A DNA stretch of 17,877 bases from Phycisphaerae bacterium (lineage in GTDB: Bacteria > Planctomycetota > Phycisphaerae > Phycisphaerales > SM1A02). The notes beneath the pieces are model-generated. The model saw only the letters and a list, made by a program, of their open reading frames with translations. It did not search any database and was not told the origin of the DNA. The position numbers were made by a program, and so were the translations under genes. Where the stretch lies: assembly GCA_018665385.1 (NCBI GenBank), contig JABJDN010000034.1, forward strand, positions 1 to 17,877. Reading direction: 5' to 3'. Shown here in pieces: positions 7,064-14,333 of the stretch; positions within the stretch are counted from its first letter, which is position 1; each line of letters begins with the position of its first letter.

Positions 7064-8882
7064 CCGTTTGCGAAGGCACCAATTGCGTTTCCGTTAATCG
7101 CTGGTATACGTCGCACGTTCGCAACAACTCGTCGTGCGTTCCATCGCCTACTAGGCTCCCTTGATCCAGAACTAAAATGCGGTCTGCATTTTGTACAGTT
7201 GACATTCTGTGAGCAATAACAAGGACGGTCCTGCCTTTGCAATAGTTTTTCAGAGTATCACTAATCATCGCTTCAGACTCCGCATCGATTTGGCTTGTCG
7301 CCTCATCGAAAATCAATATTGAAGGATCTCTCAGCAATGCACGCGCTATTGCCAGACGTTGACGTTGTCCGCCACTGAGCGAAGTTCCCTGCTCATAAAT
7401 CACTGTATCGAAACCGTCTTCTAAAGTTTGAATAAATGAATCCGCGTGCGCTTGTGCTGCAACGCGTTCCACTTCTTCCCTTGTAGCGCTGCAACCAAAC
7501 CGAATGTTCGATGCAATAGTGTCTTTGAATAACACCGTCTCTTGTGTAACAACGCCCATTTGGCTTCGCAAGGATTGTAAGTTTGCATTCTGTATGTTTA
7601 CACCCTCTATACAAATCTCACCTGAACTTGGTTGCAACAATCTAGGTAGTAATGAGAGTAGCGTAGTTTTTCCTGATCCATTTGGCCCAACTATTGCAAC
7701 TCGCTGGCCATGTTCAATGGTAAGCGAAATAGTATTCACTGCAGGCGCATCTGCATTTTCATAGGTAAATGAAACATTCTCAAATGTGATTGTTCCTGTG
7801 TGACGAGGGATGTCTTCAAGAATTCTAGATTCTTCTGAGGGTGAATCTAAGAGCGTTAACAAGCGTTCGGCAGGAGCTTGCGCAGCTTGAATTTCAGTAA
7901 CAAGACCAGCTAATGGACGCAATGAGCCACCTGCAACTGCAAGCGAGCCAATTGAGAGCAGGAACGAATCAAAATCTAGAGAGCCATCGATAATAGAACG
8001 TGCTGCTATCGCTGCAAGTGTGCCGAGCACTGCGATTGCTAAAATTTCCATGAGCGGTGAGCCAAGTGCTCGCATAAAGCGTACTTTCAACTCCGCTCGA
8101 ATCACTCTGGCATTTTCAGATTGAAATGCTCCGACAGAACTACGCTCTGCATTATTTACTTTCACAACGCGCAGGCCTTGGATTGACTCACTTGAAATAC
8201 GCAATAGTTCTTGTTGCGCCGAAAGTGATTCCTTCGTTCCTTTGCTTACTTTTTTCCCGATTTTATGCAACGTTATTGCAAGAATAGGAAAGACCACGAT
8301 AGCAATAAGCACCAAACGATAATCGAAAATGCAAGCAACGACGAACGCTGCAATACCTTTCGTAAGTTGAGATACAGATTTCCCCATCAGTACCATGAGC
8401 CCCACTTGTAATGCTTCTGCATCCCGTACAATTCGAGAAACAAATTCACTTGAGCCAAGCTGTTGTACTTTTCCAAGCGGCATGCTTAGTACATGCACAA
8501 AAGCAGATTCACGGACTCGCGCAACTACATGCACTGCAATCCAAGCACTTAAGTATTGATGAGAAAAATTGGCAATGCCGCCGATGAGTGTAAGGAAACC
8601 AAGAGCAATAAGAATAAATAATACGCCATCAAACCGGCCCTCGGGCAACATACTCATCAACTTGCCTGGCACTTGGAACCAATGCCCAGAAGCATTGTGT
8701 TCTGTTGCGAGCAACAGCAAGTTTTTGCCATTTTCTGGGTCTAATATGAGCGATAATACTGGACCTAAACTCAGCAAGCCTATGCCTAACCCAATTGCAG
8801 AAAAAGCGGCTAAAGAAAGGGCAAGGATAAACCGCCCACGCCATTGAAGCATTTGCTTGGCAAAGAATACAAAGTCTTTCAC
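7056..8882 (-). CDS. MsbA-type ABC exporter (fused membrane and ATPase domains)
   Basis: This 608-residue half-transporter has an N-terminal type I exporter membrane domain (about residues 15-335, up to six helices) followed by a nucleotide-binding domain. All ATPase motifs are canonical: Walker A GPNGSGKT (399-406), Q-loop Gln447, signature LSGGQ (502-506), Walker B with Asp526-Glu527, and switch His558. It would work as a homodimer, exporting a lipid-like or hydrophobic molecule; lipid A flippase activity as in MsbA is possible but not shown. The start codon is GTG. It overlaps the aroA stop as GTGA, so translation is probably coupled to aroA. The gene end overlaps the lipoprotein start by eight bases, but the exporter is a self-contained transporter and unlikely to be part of the importer. 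Confidence 0.9.
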   Translation of the reverse strand: MKDFVFFAKQMLQWRGRFILALSLAAFSAIGLGIGLLSLGPVLSLILDPENGKNLLLLATEHNASGHWFQVPGKLMSMLPEGRFDGVLFILIALGFLTLIGGIANFSHQYLSAWIAVHVVARVRESAFVHVLSMPLGKVQQLGSSEFVSRIVRDAEALQVGLMVLMGKSVSQLTKGIAAFVVACIFDYRLVLIAIVVFPILAITLHKIGKKVSKGTKESLSAQQELLRISSESIQGLRVVKVNNAERSSVGAFQSENARVIRAELKVRFMRALGSPLMEILAIAVLGTLAAIAARSIIDGSLDFDSFLLSIGSLAVAGGSLRPLAGLVTEIQAAQAPAERLLTLLDSPSEESRILEDIPRHTGTITFENVSFTYENADAPAVNTISLTIEHGQRVAIVGPNGSGKTTLLSLLPRLLQPSSGEICIEGVNIQNANLQSLRSQMGVVTQETVLFKDTIASNIRFGCSATREEVERVAAQAHADSFIQTLEDGFDTVIYEQGTSLSGGQRQRLAIARALLRDPSILIFDEATSQIDAESEAMISDTLKNYCKGRTVLVIAHRMSTVQNADRILVLDQGSLVGDGTHDELLRTCDVYQRLTETQLVPSQTDA

Positions 8883-10195
8883 GTAACTTCTTTTCCTTCG
8901 TATACAACCCGTAAATCATTCCAAAAGTTAGGATAACTTTTAGAAACACAATTTGGATTCACAATAGAAACGCCGTGTCTTTTCGTGCCTACGACTGCCA
9001 TCGCCATGGCGATTCTGTGGTCGTCTACAGGGTCAACCGCAACTTTCATATTCGGCGCAGTGCTAAGCATCGGAGAAATACGTATATCTGAATCGCTTGA
9101 TGCAACACCGCAACCAATTTTTGCAAGGGAACGTGCCATCACTTCAATACGATCTGATTCTTTCAACGGCAACGTTTCAAGACCGTAAATCCTAGAAGGC
9201 GAATCGGCAAACGCTGCAACTGCTGCAAGGCAGAGTGATGCATCGGGGAAACCTGAAGCATCCACATTTTCAAAACCGCGTACTGTTCCTGTACCTGTAA
9301 CTTTTATTCCATTTTCTGTATCAACAACTTCTGCTCCAATGGTTCCTAGCAGACGTATTGCTTCAATATCTGGCTGCGATGAATTGAGAGATAGCCCCTC
9401 AAGTGTCACAGTTAATCCTTTATGAATTGCTGCAACTGCTGCAAAGTACACAGCAGAACTTGCATCAGGTTCCACTTCAATATCTCTGTGAGTAACTCGT
9501 TTTTGTGGGACGGCAATAATTCTCTTGTCGCCCTCGGTTGAATCTGATACTTCTACGCCGAATGTGTGCAACGTTGCTATGGTTAAGTCTATATATGTTG
9601 AGGATGTTACTGGTGTTTCGCAACGCAAAGTAATCCCGCCATCTACAAATGGAGCGATGAGCAATAACGCCGAAATAAACTGGCTTGATTTTGTAATTGG
9701 AACGTCCAGTGTACCCCCATGAAAGTCATTTCCGTTCACAGTAACTGGCAACGTATCGTTGTCAAATTCAACACCAAGAATTTGAAGCAGCGTCACCAAT
9801 TCACCAATTGGACGGGTTCGCATTTTCGCATTCCCATCTACAACCAGTGGTGCTTTTGCTAGCGCACCTGCTGCGATCATAAATCGCGATGGTGTGCCCC
9901 CCGCTCCAAGATTTACTTTACCGCCATGTGGCGGTTTTCCATCAATGCCATGAAGTACTATTTTGCTTGGAGTCCATTTTACTCCCACACCAATTGTTGC
10001 CATTGCTTCTGCAAGCATGTTGGTGTCATCGCAAACAAGTGGATTTTTTAATGTCGTCCGCCCCGCACCCAATGCACCGAGCATAATCATCCGCGCTGTC
10101 AAACTTTTTGAGCCTGGCACGCGGATAGAACGATGTCCTGGTCGTTTTAGTACAGGAACTGATTCTGCTGATGATCCCGACTGTTTCCTCGTCAT
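8879..10195 (-). CDS. aroA: 3-phosphoshikimate 1-carboxyvinyltransferase (EPSP synthase)
   Basis: A 438-residue enzyme of the shikimate pathway, transferring enolpyruvyl from PEP to shikimate-3-phosphate. Recognisable active-site motifs are PGSKSLTAR (27-35), the SSQ triad at 170-172 (ITKSSQF), VEPDASSAVYF, LKESDRIEVMARSL, DDHRIAMAMAVVG and CVSKSYPNFW. The PEP-loop usually written LGNAGTAMRP reads LGAGGTPSRF (96-105): the Asn is Ala98 and the residue after Arg104 is Phe instead of Pro, while Gly100, Thr101 and Arg104 are kept. Residues 1-18 are an unconserved extension, but no better internal start is obvious. The ATG overlaps the groES-like stop by four bases, and the stop overlaps the GTG of the exporter gene. 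Confidence 0.95.
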   Translation of the reverse strand: MTRKQSGSSAESVPVLKRPGHRSIRVPGSKSLTARMIMLGALGAGRTTLKNPLVCDDTNMLAEAMATIGVGVKWTPSKIVLHGIDGKPPHGGKVNLGAGGTPSRFMIAAGALAKAPLVVDGNAKMRTRPIGELVTLLQILGVEFDNDTLPVTVNGNDFHGGTLDVPITKSSQFISALLLIAPFVDGGITLRCETPVTSSTYIDLTIATLHTFGVEVSDSTEGDKRIIAVPQKRVTHRDIEVEPDASSAVYFAAVAAIHKGLTVTLEGLSLNSSQPDIEAIRLLGTIGAEVVDTENGIKVTGTGTVRGFENVDASGFPDASLCLAAVAAFADSPSRIYGLETLPLKESDRIEVMARSLAKIGCGVASSDSDIRISPMLSTAPNMKVAVDPVDDHRIAMAMAVVGTKRHGVSIVNPNCVSKSYPNFWNDLRVVYEGKEVT

Positions 10196-10512
10196 GAATC
10201 ACGCCTAAAAATAGCAACAACATCGTCTATTGGGACCACGAACAATCTGTTATCGCCTTCAAAATCTACAGGAATACTATCTTTTGGATTGAACAGTTCT
10301 TTGTCGTATTGCTCGATGGGATAATCAGGATTATTTTCAATCACAGTGCTCACGGTGACAACACGACCAGTGATTGTTGGAATCTCTATTTTGTCTGGTA
10401 AGTGAATACCCTCCTTGGTGATTTTTCGGTCTTCGTCCTTGCGGATAAGGACACGCTCGCCAATCGGCTCAACTGTTTCAATCGTAGAAATTTTTGTATT
10501 TGAGGTAGCCAT
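10192..10512 (-). CDS. GroES-like (cpn10) co-chaperonin, divergent
   Basis: A 106-residue protein with the cpn10 pattern: IGERVLIRKDED at the first strand, a mobile-loop-like KITKEGIHLPD, TGRVVTVS, and a C-terminal RLFVVPIDDVVAIF matching the final GroES strands. It may cap a GroEL chaperonin, but no groEL gene is nearby. An insertion-like region (NNPDYPIEQYDKELFNPKDS) makes it slightly longer than GroES and divergent, so it may be a paralogue with another role. A longer frame from an ATG at 10569 exists. The ATG at 10512 is preferred because the first 19 codons of the longer form show no cpn10 similarity and a good promoter candidate lies between the two starts. It is the first gene of the overlapping operon that continues with aroA. 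Confidence 0.75.
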   Translation of the reverse strand: MATSNTKISTIETVEPIGERVLIRKDEDRKITKEGIHLPDKIEIPTITGRVVTVSTVIENNPDYPIEQYDKELFNPKDSIPVDFEGDNRLFVVPIDDVVAIFRRDS

Positions 10513-10522
10513 ATTGGGGTAT

Positions 10523-10552
10523 ATGATACGTGGTTTAGGAAAGTTGTGAGAA
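10523..10552 (-). promoter_or_regulatory. Candidate promoter for the groES-aroA-transporter operon
   Basis: On the minus strand TTCTCA (10547-10552, 4 of 6) and TATCAT (10523-10528, 5 of 6) are separated by 18 bases, a plausible sigma70-type promoter. The -10 ends 10 bases before the ATG at 10512, so the message would have a leader of only a few bases. No Shine-Dalgarno sequence precedes the ATG. This supports the shorter GroES-like start. Motif match only. Confidence 0.45.
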
Positions 10553-10579
10553 TTTACTTCCATTTCCAATTCGTGCGAG

Positions 10580-10616
10580 TATCATAGGTGTTCATTGGTC
10601 TATATAGGAGATTCTG
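10580..10616 (+). promoter_or_regulatory. hppD leader: -10-like hexamer and strong ribosome binding site
   Basis: TATCAT at 10580-10585 is a possible -10 element (5 of 6), with no good -35 at 16-18 bases. AGGAG at 10606-10610 is a clear Shine-Dalgarno sequence 6 bases before the hppD ATG at 10617. It is the strongest ribosome binding site noticed in the window. It contrasts with the SD-less starts of the opposite operon, with which it shares the 104-base divergent region 10513-10616. Confidence 0.55.
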
Positions 10617-11801
10617 ATGTCTACTGAAGTGTCAAAACCAGCCATCAATACTACCGTTGAAGTGCAATCAAACACGGATCCACTCCATCTTATCGATGTG
10701 GATTATGTTCGTCTATATGTCGGAAATGCGAAGCAGGCGGCGTTTTATTACGCCTATGCTTTTGGCTTTAATGTATCGCAATTTGACGATTTGACTACTG
10801 GCAACCGCGAAGAAGCTTCGTACTTGCTTACCCAGGGCAATATCCGAATTTTACTCACTACAGGCCTAGTTCCAGACCACCCTGCTCAGCGTCATATCAA
10901 TCTGTACGGCGATGGCGTAAAGGATATCGCGTTCACCGTATTCGATGCCGAAAGAGCTTTTACACGCGCGGTAGAAAATGGTGCTGAGATTGCCTACGAA
11001 CCACATACCGTGGGAGATAAAAATGGCAAAGTCACGCGCGCTGGTATTAAGACGTACGGTGAAGTAATTCACACGTTCGTTTCAAGGACTGGTGAATTCG
11101 CGCTACCTAATATCAAAAAAGGCGGCGTATTACTTCCAGGCTTTGAAACAATGGATCACCCATTGAATCAATACAACGAAGAACACCCGTGCGGTCTTAA
11201 GTTCCTTGACCACTGCGTTGGGAATGTTGAGCTTGGCGGAATGGATAGAACTGTGGATTGGTATGAAAAGGTTCTCGAATTCAGCATGTTCAAACACTTT
11301 GACGACGAGGATATCTCAACAGAGTATTCAGCTCTTATGTCAAAAGTGATGTCATCAGGTGGTGGTCTTATTAAATTCCCGATTAATGAACCAGCAGAAG
11401 GAAAACGCAAAAGCCAAATCCAAGAATACCTTGACTGGCACAGCGATACTCCTGGCATTCAACACTTAGCCTTCCGTACAGATGATGCAATTCAATCTAT
11501 TGCTGAACTTCGAAGGCGTGGAGTGAACTTCTTAAAAATCCCAGAGGCGTATTACGATAATGTCTGGGACCGTGTCGGTACAATCGAAGAAGAAAAACAA
11601 ATTATTAAAGATTTAGGCATTTTGGTTGACCGAGATGACCAAGGATATTTATTGCAACTGTTTACAAAACCAATCCAAGATAGACCGACTCTATTCTTCG
11701 AAATTATCTGCCGACGTGGGAGCCAATCCTTTGGCAAAGGCAACTTTAAAGCGCTCTTTGAAGCTCTTGAAATTGAACAGGATCGACGAGGCAACTTTTA
11801 A
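10617..11801 (+). CDS. hppD: 4-hydroxyphenylpyruvate dioxygenase
   Basis: A 394-residue non-haem Fe(II) enzyme that converts 4-hydroxyphenylpyruvate to homogentisate, the entry to the homogentisate branch of tyrosine breakdown. Two vicinal-oxygen-chelate domains are visible, the N-terminal one from about residue 25 (LIDVDYVRLYVGNAKQA). The C-terminal one, from about 195, carries the iron ligands His199 (FLDHCVGNV), His283 (PGIQHLAF) and Glu362 (LFFEIICR), spaced as in known enzymes. The conserved C-terminal GSQSFGKGNFKALFEALE is complete. The start is fixed by the AGGAG ribosome binding site six bases upstream. hmgA, the next enzyme, follows after 27 bases in the same direction, so the two very likely share a transcript. 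Confidence 0.97.
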   Translation: MSTEVSKPAINTTVEVQSNTDPLHLIDVDYVRLYVGNAKQAAFYYAYAFGFNVSQFDDLTTGNREEASYLLTQGNIRILLTTGLVPDHPAQRHINLYGDGVKDIAFTVFDAERAFTRAVENGAEIAYEPHTVGDKNGKVTRAGIKTYGEVIHTFVSRTGEFALPNIKKGGVLLPGFETMDHPLNQYNEEHPCGLKFLDHCVGNVELGGMDRTVDWYEKVLEFSMFKHFDDEDISTEYSALMSKVMSSGGGLIKFPINEPAEGKRKSQIQEYLDWHSDTPGIQHLAFRTDDAIQSIAELRRRGVNFLKIPEAYYDNVWDRVGTIEEEKQIIKDLGILVDRDDQGYLLQLFTKPIQDRPTLFFEIICRRGSQSFGKGNFKALFEALEIEQDRRGNF

Positions 11802-11828
11802 GGGTATATCTGTTAAGGTATAAGCACC

Positions 11829-13028
11829 ATGCCTTACTACACAACACTCGGCAATATTCCAGCGAAACGACATATCCAATTCCGACGCCCCGATGGTGTA
11901 CTGTATTCTGAAGAGGTATTCGGCACCGATGGATTTATTGGTCCAACTTCGACGATGTACCACATTCATCCGCCAACGCAAGTCTCTGGTTGGAAACAAG
12001 TGTACTCGACGAAACAAGAATTCGTTGAAACAGATGTAATGCGAATGCGGCATCTTGTGTCAACAAAACTACAAGCAAGCGGTGATCCAATTACAGGTCG
12101 CACAGTTTTGTTTGGCAATGCAGATTGCGAGATGGGAGTCTGCATTCCAGACTCTGAAATGAAGTACCACTTCAAAAATGGGCAAGGCGATGAGTGCTTG
12201 TTCATTCACGATGGAACCGGAACGTTGCAAACAATGTTCGGCTCATTGAAGTTCAAAAAATTTGATTTTATTATCGTTCCAAAAGGAACAATTTATAAGA
12301 TGGTGTTTGATGAAGCACCTAAAGATGGACCTGAAAATCGTTTCATGTTTATCGAAACTGCAAACGCTTCTCATATTCTCCCACCGAAACGGTATCTTTC
12401 TGAAAAGACATCGCAGTTCCTAGAGCATGCACCATATTGCGAACGTGATTTACGCGTTCCAGAGTTGCCACTTACATACGATGAGATGGGCGATTTTGAA
12501 GTTCGCATCAAGGCGCTCAACAGTGTGCACAGTTATGTGTATCCGTACAACCCGCTTGACATTGTTGGCTGGGATGGCTGCTATTACCCGTACTGTTTTA
12601 ACGCTCTAGACTTTTCGTCTATCGTAGGCAAACACCATATGCCTCCACCAACGCACCAAGTGTTCGCTGGCGGTAACTTTGTTATTTGTGCATTTGCACC
12701 GCGCATGCTGGACTTTGGCCCAGGCGCGGTAAAGGTTCCGTACAACCACTCAAATGTCGACAGCGATGAAGTGATGTATTACTGCGATAACAAATACACT
12801 GCTAGAAAAGGAATAGGCGAAGGTTCGCTCACAATGCACCCACAAGGGATTGCGCATGGCCCTCACCCTGGCACTGTTGAGGGCACGTTGAATGAAACGT
12901 TTACAGACGAACTCGTCATCATGTGCGATACGTTTAGACCTTTATTCCCTACAAAAGCGGCAATGAGAATTGACGATGATGCGTATCCGAAATCATGGGA
13001 AGATTGGAAACCTATCCCAATTGGGTAG
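11829..13028 (+). CDS. hmgA: Homogentisate 1,2-dioxygenase
   Basis: A 399-residue enzyme of the homogentisate dioxygenase family, which opens the homogentisate ring to 4-maleylacetoacetate using Fe(II) and O2. The N-terminal half has the cupin-like QGDECLFIHDGTG region. The C-terminal iron site is seen as PYNHSNVDSDEVMYY with His307 and Glu314, and GIAHGPHPG with His343. The acidic ligand lies seven residues after the histidine, against six in the human enzyme; I associate this form and the short length (about 440 in human and Pseudomonas enzymes) with a bacterial subfamily. The position directly after hppD supports the assignment. A purine run AAGG lies about ten bases before the ATG, a weak ribosome binding site. 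The gene converges on fahA with 33 bases between the stops and no clear hairpin terminator. Confidence 0.92.
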   Translation: MPYYTTLGNIPAKRHIQFRRPDGVLYSEEVFGTDGFIGPTSTMYHIHPPTQVSGWKQVYSTKQEFVETDVMRMRHLVSTKLQASGDPITGRTVLFGNADCEMGVCIPDSEMKYHFKNGQGDECLFIHDGTGTLQTMFGSLKFKKFDFIIVPKGTIYKMVFDEAPKDGPENRFMFIETANASHILPPKRYLSEKTSQFLEHAPYCERDLRVPELPLTYDEMGDFEVRIKALNSVHSYVYPYNPLDIVGWDGCYYPYCFNALDFSSIVGKHHMPPPTHQVFAGGNFVICAFAPRMLDFGPGAVKVPYNHSNVDSDEVMYYCDNKYTARKGIGEGSLTMHPQGIAHGPHPGTVEGTLNETFTDELVIMCDTFRPLFPTKAAMRIDDDAYPKSWEDWKPIPIG

Positions 13029-13061
13029 ACGGTTTCCGGTTTTGGAAGAAGTGTAAATAAA

Positions 13062-14330
13062 TCAATTCGCAGGCAAAATAATGCCCGTGCAAGAGCCAAA
13101 GCCAATACGAGTAGCAGAATCAGATTCGCACCAAGCATGCATAGTCAATTCATCGCCATCTTGTAAAAACCGCCGTTCAGTTCCATCGGGCATAGAGATC
13201 GGCTCGGTACCGCGCCAAGTAATTTCTAACAAGCAACCCCTAGTGCTTTTATCTTCTCCACCTGAAATCGTGCCGCTGCCAATCAAATCGCCACTATTCA
13301 TTGGGCAACCCGTGCTCGTATGGTGCGTTAACATTTGTGCAAACGACCACGTCAAATTTGCAAGAGTCGTCTGGCTTAACTGCAATGCTTCAACACCGTC
13401 TAAACGCATAGTTTCAGAACAAATCGTAACAGCGCATTGCACATCGAGCACATCATCTGTAACTGGCTTCAAGTAATCAAGAACTTCAGGATCACTCGCT
13501 AATCGGGGAGGACCAGAAGTCCTAAACGGAGCAAGCGCATCGATTGTCACAATCCAAGGACTGATAGTAGAAGCAAAGTTTTTTGCATTAAATGGCCCAA
13601 GAGGTTGGTACTCCCATTTTTGCACATCACGCGCAGACCAGTCATTCAAAATGACCACTCCGAATATGTGCTCCATTGCAGTATCAATAGTCACGCGAGT
13701 TCCCATTGCATTTTCAGTGCCAATAAAGGCTCCAAACTCCAATTCATAATCAAGCAACCTACATGGGGCGAAAATAGGCGCACTGTCATCGGGTTTCAGT
13801 TGGCCATGAGGTCGAGTAATGTCCGTTCCTGAAACGACAACACTACTCGCTCTGCCATGATACCCAACAGGCAAATGCAAATAGTTCGGCATCAATGGGT
13901 CGCCATCTGGGCGAAACATCTTTCCTACGTTTGTTGCGTGGTTCCGAGCCGCATAAAAATCAGTGTAATCACCTATTTTTGCTGGCAATACAAGTTGCAG
14001 CGAAGTTCTATCGCACAAAATTTCTGGACAAGGGTCGCTACTGAGCAATGTAAACAAAGTGTGGCGGACGAGCGTCCATGCCTCATGACCTAATGACATA
14101 AAATCATTCAACGAGTCTTGTAACAACGCGTTGGAAACATCTTCTGCAAGTTGTAATTTCCCGGAAGTAATTGCTTGGCGAATAACCACCGCTTTGTCAC
14201 CGATAGCAACCACGATTCCATATGTACTGCAAACGCTCCACGGAAGATTCTGAATAGGAAAATCACTTCCTTGCGCGCTTTCTACCCAACTAGTTGCGTT
14301 TTTATCGTGTGTAGCATCAATAGTCATCAT
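13062..14330 (-). CDS. fahA: Fumarylacetoacetase
   Basis: A 422-residue full-length fumarylacetoacetase, hydrolysing 4-fumarylacetoacetate to fumarate and acetoacetate, the last step of tyrosine catabolism. The N-terminal SH3-like domain contains WVESAQGSDFPIQNLPWSV. The catalytic domain keeps the mammalian active-site residues at nearly constant offset: Asp124 and His131 (YTDFYAARNHATNVG), Glu196 and Glu198 (LDYELEFGAF), Asp230 (LNDWSARDVQ) and Lys250 (PFNAKNF). VGYHGRASSVVVSGT and GTISGGEDKSTRGCLLE are also typical. AAGGA seven bases before the ATG at 14330 is a good ribosome binding site; a second ATG follows immediately. It starts 3 bases after the stop of the unknown gene upstream, so the two are surely co-transcribed. 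It lies on the strand opposite to hppD-hmgA. Confidence 0.97.
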   Translation of the reverse strand: MMTIDATHDKNATSWVESAQGSDFPIQNLPWSVCSTYGIVVAIGDKAVVIRQAITSGKLQLAEDVSNALLQDSLNDFMSLGHEAWTLVRHTLFTLLSSDPCPEILCDRTSLQLVLPAKIGDYTDFYAARNHATNVGKMFRPDGDPLMPNYLHLPVGYHGRASSVVVSGTDITRPHGQLKPDDSAPIFAPCRLLDYELEFGAFIGTENAMGTRVTIDTAMEHIFGVVILNDWSARDVQKWEYQPLGPFNAKNFASTISPWIVTIDALAPFRTSGPPRLASDPEVLDYLKPVTDDVLDVQCAVTICSETMRLDGVEALQLSQTTLANLTWSFAQMLTHHTSTGCPMNSGDLIGSGTISGGEDKSTRGCLLEITWRGTEPISMPDGTERRFLQDGDELTMHAWCESDSATRIGFGSCTGIILPAN

Positions 14331-14333
14331 TGA

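Noticed and set aside
7056..8882. MsbA-type protein as a component of the adjacent importer
   Set aside because: It has its own fused ATPase domain with all motifs intact and an exporter-type membrane domain, whereas the importer has its own ATPase.
10192..10569. Longer 125-residue form of the GroES-like protein starting at 10569
   Set aside because: The extra 19 residues lack cpn10 similarity and span the candidate promoter; the start at 10512 fits better.
13029..13061. Possible bidirectional terminator between hmgA and fahA
   Set aside because: Only a 4-base stem (TTCC/GGAA) around a GGTTTT loop, with no proper T-tract; too weak to call.
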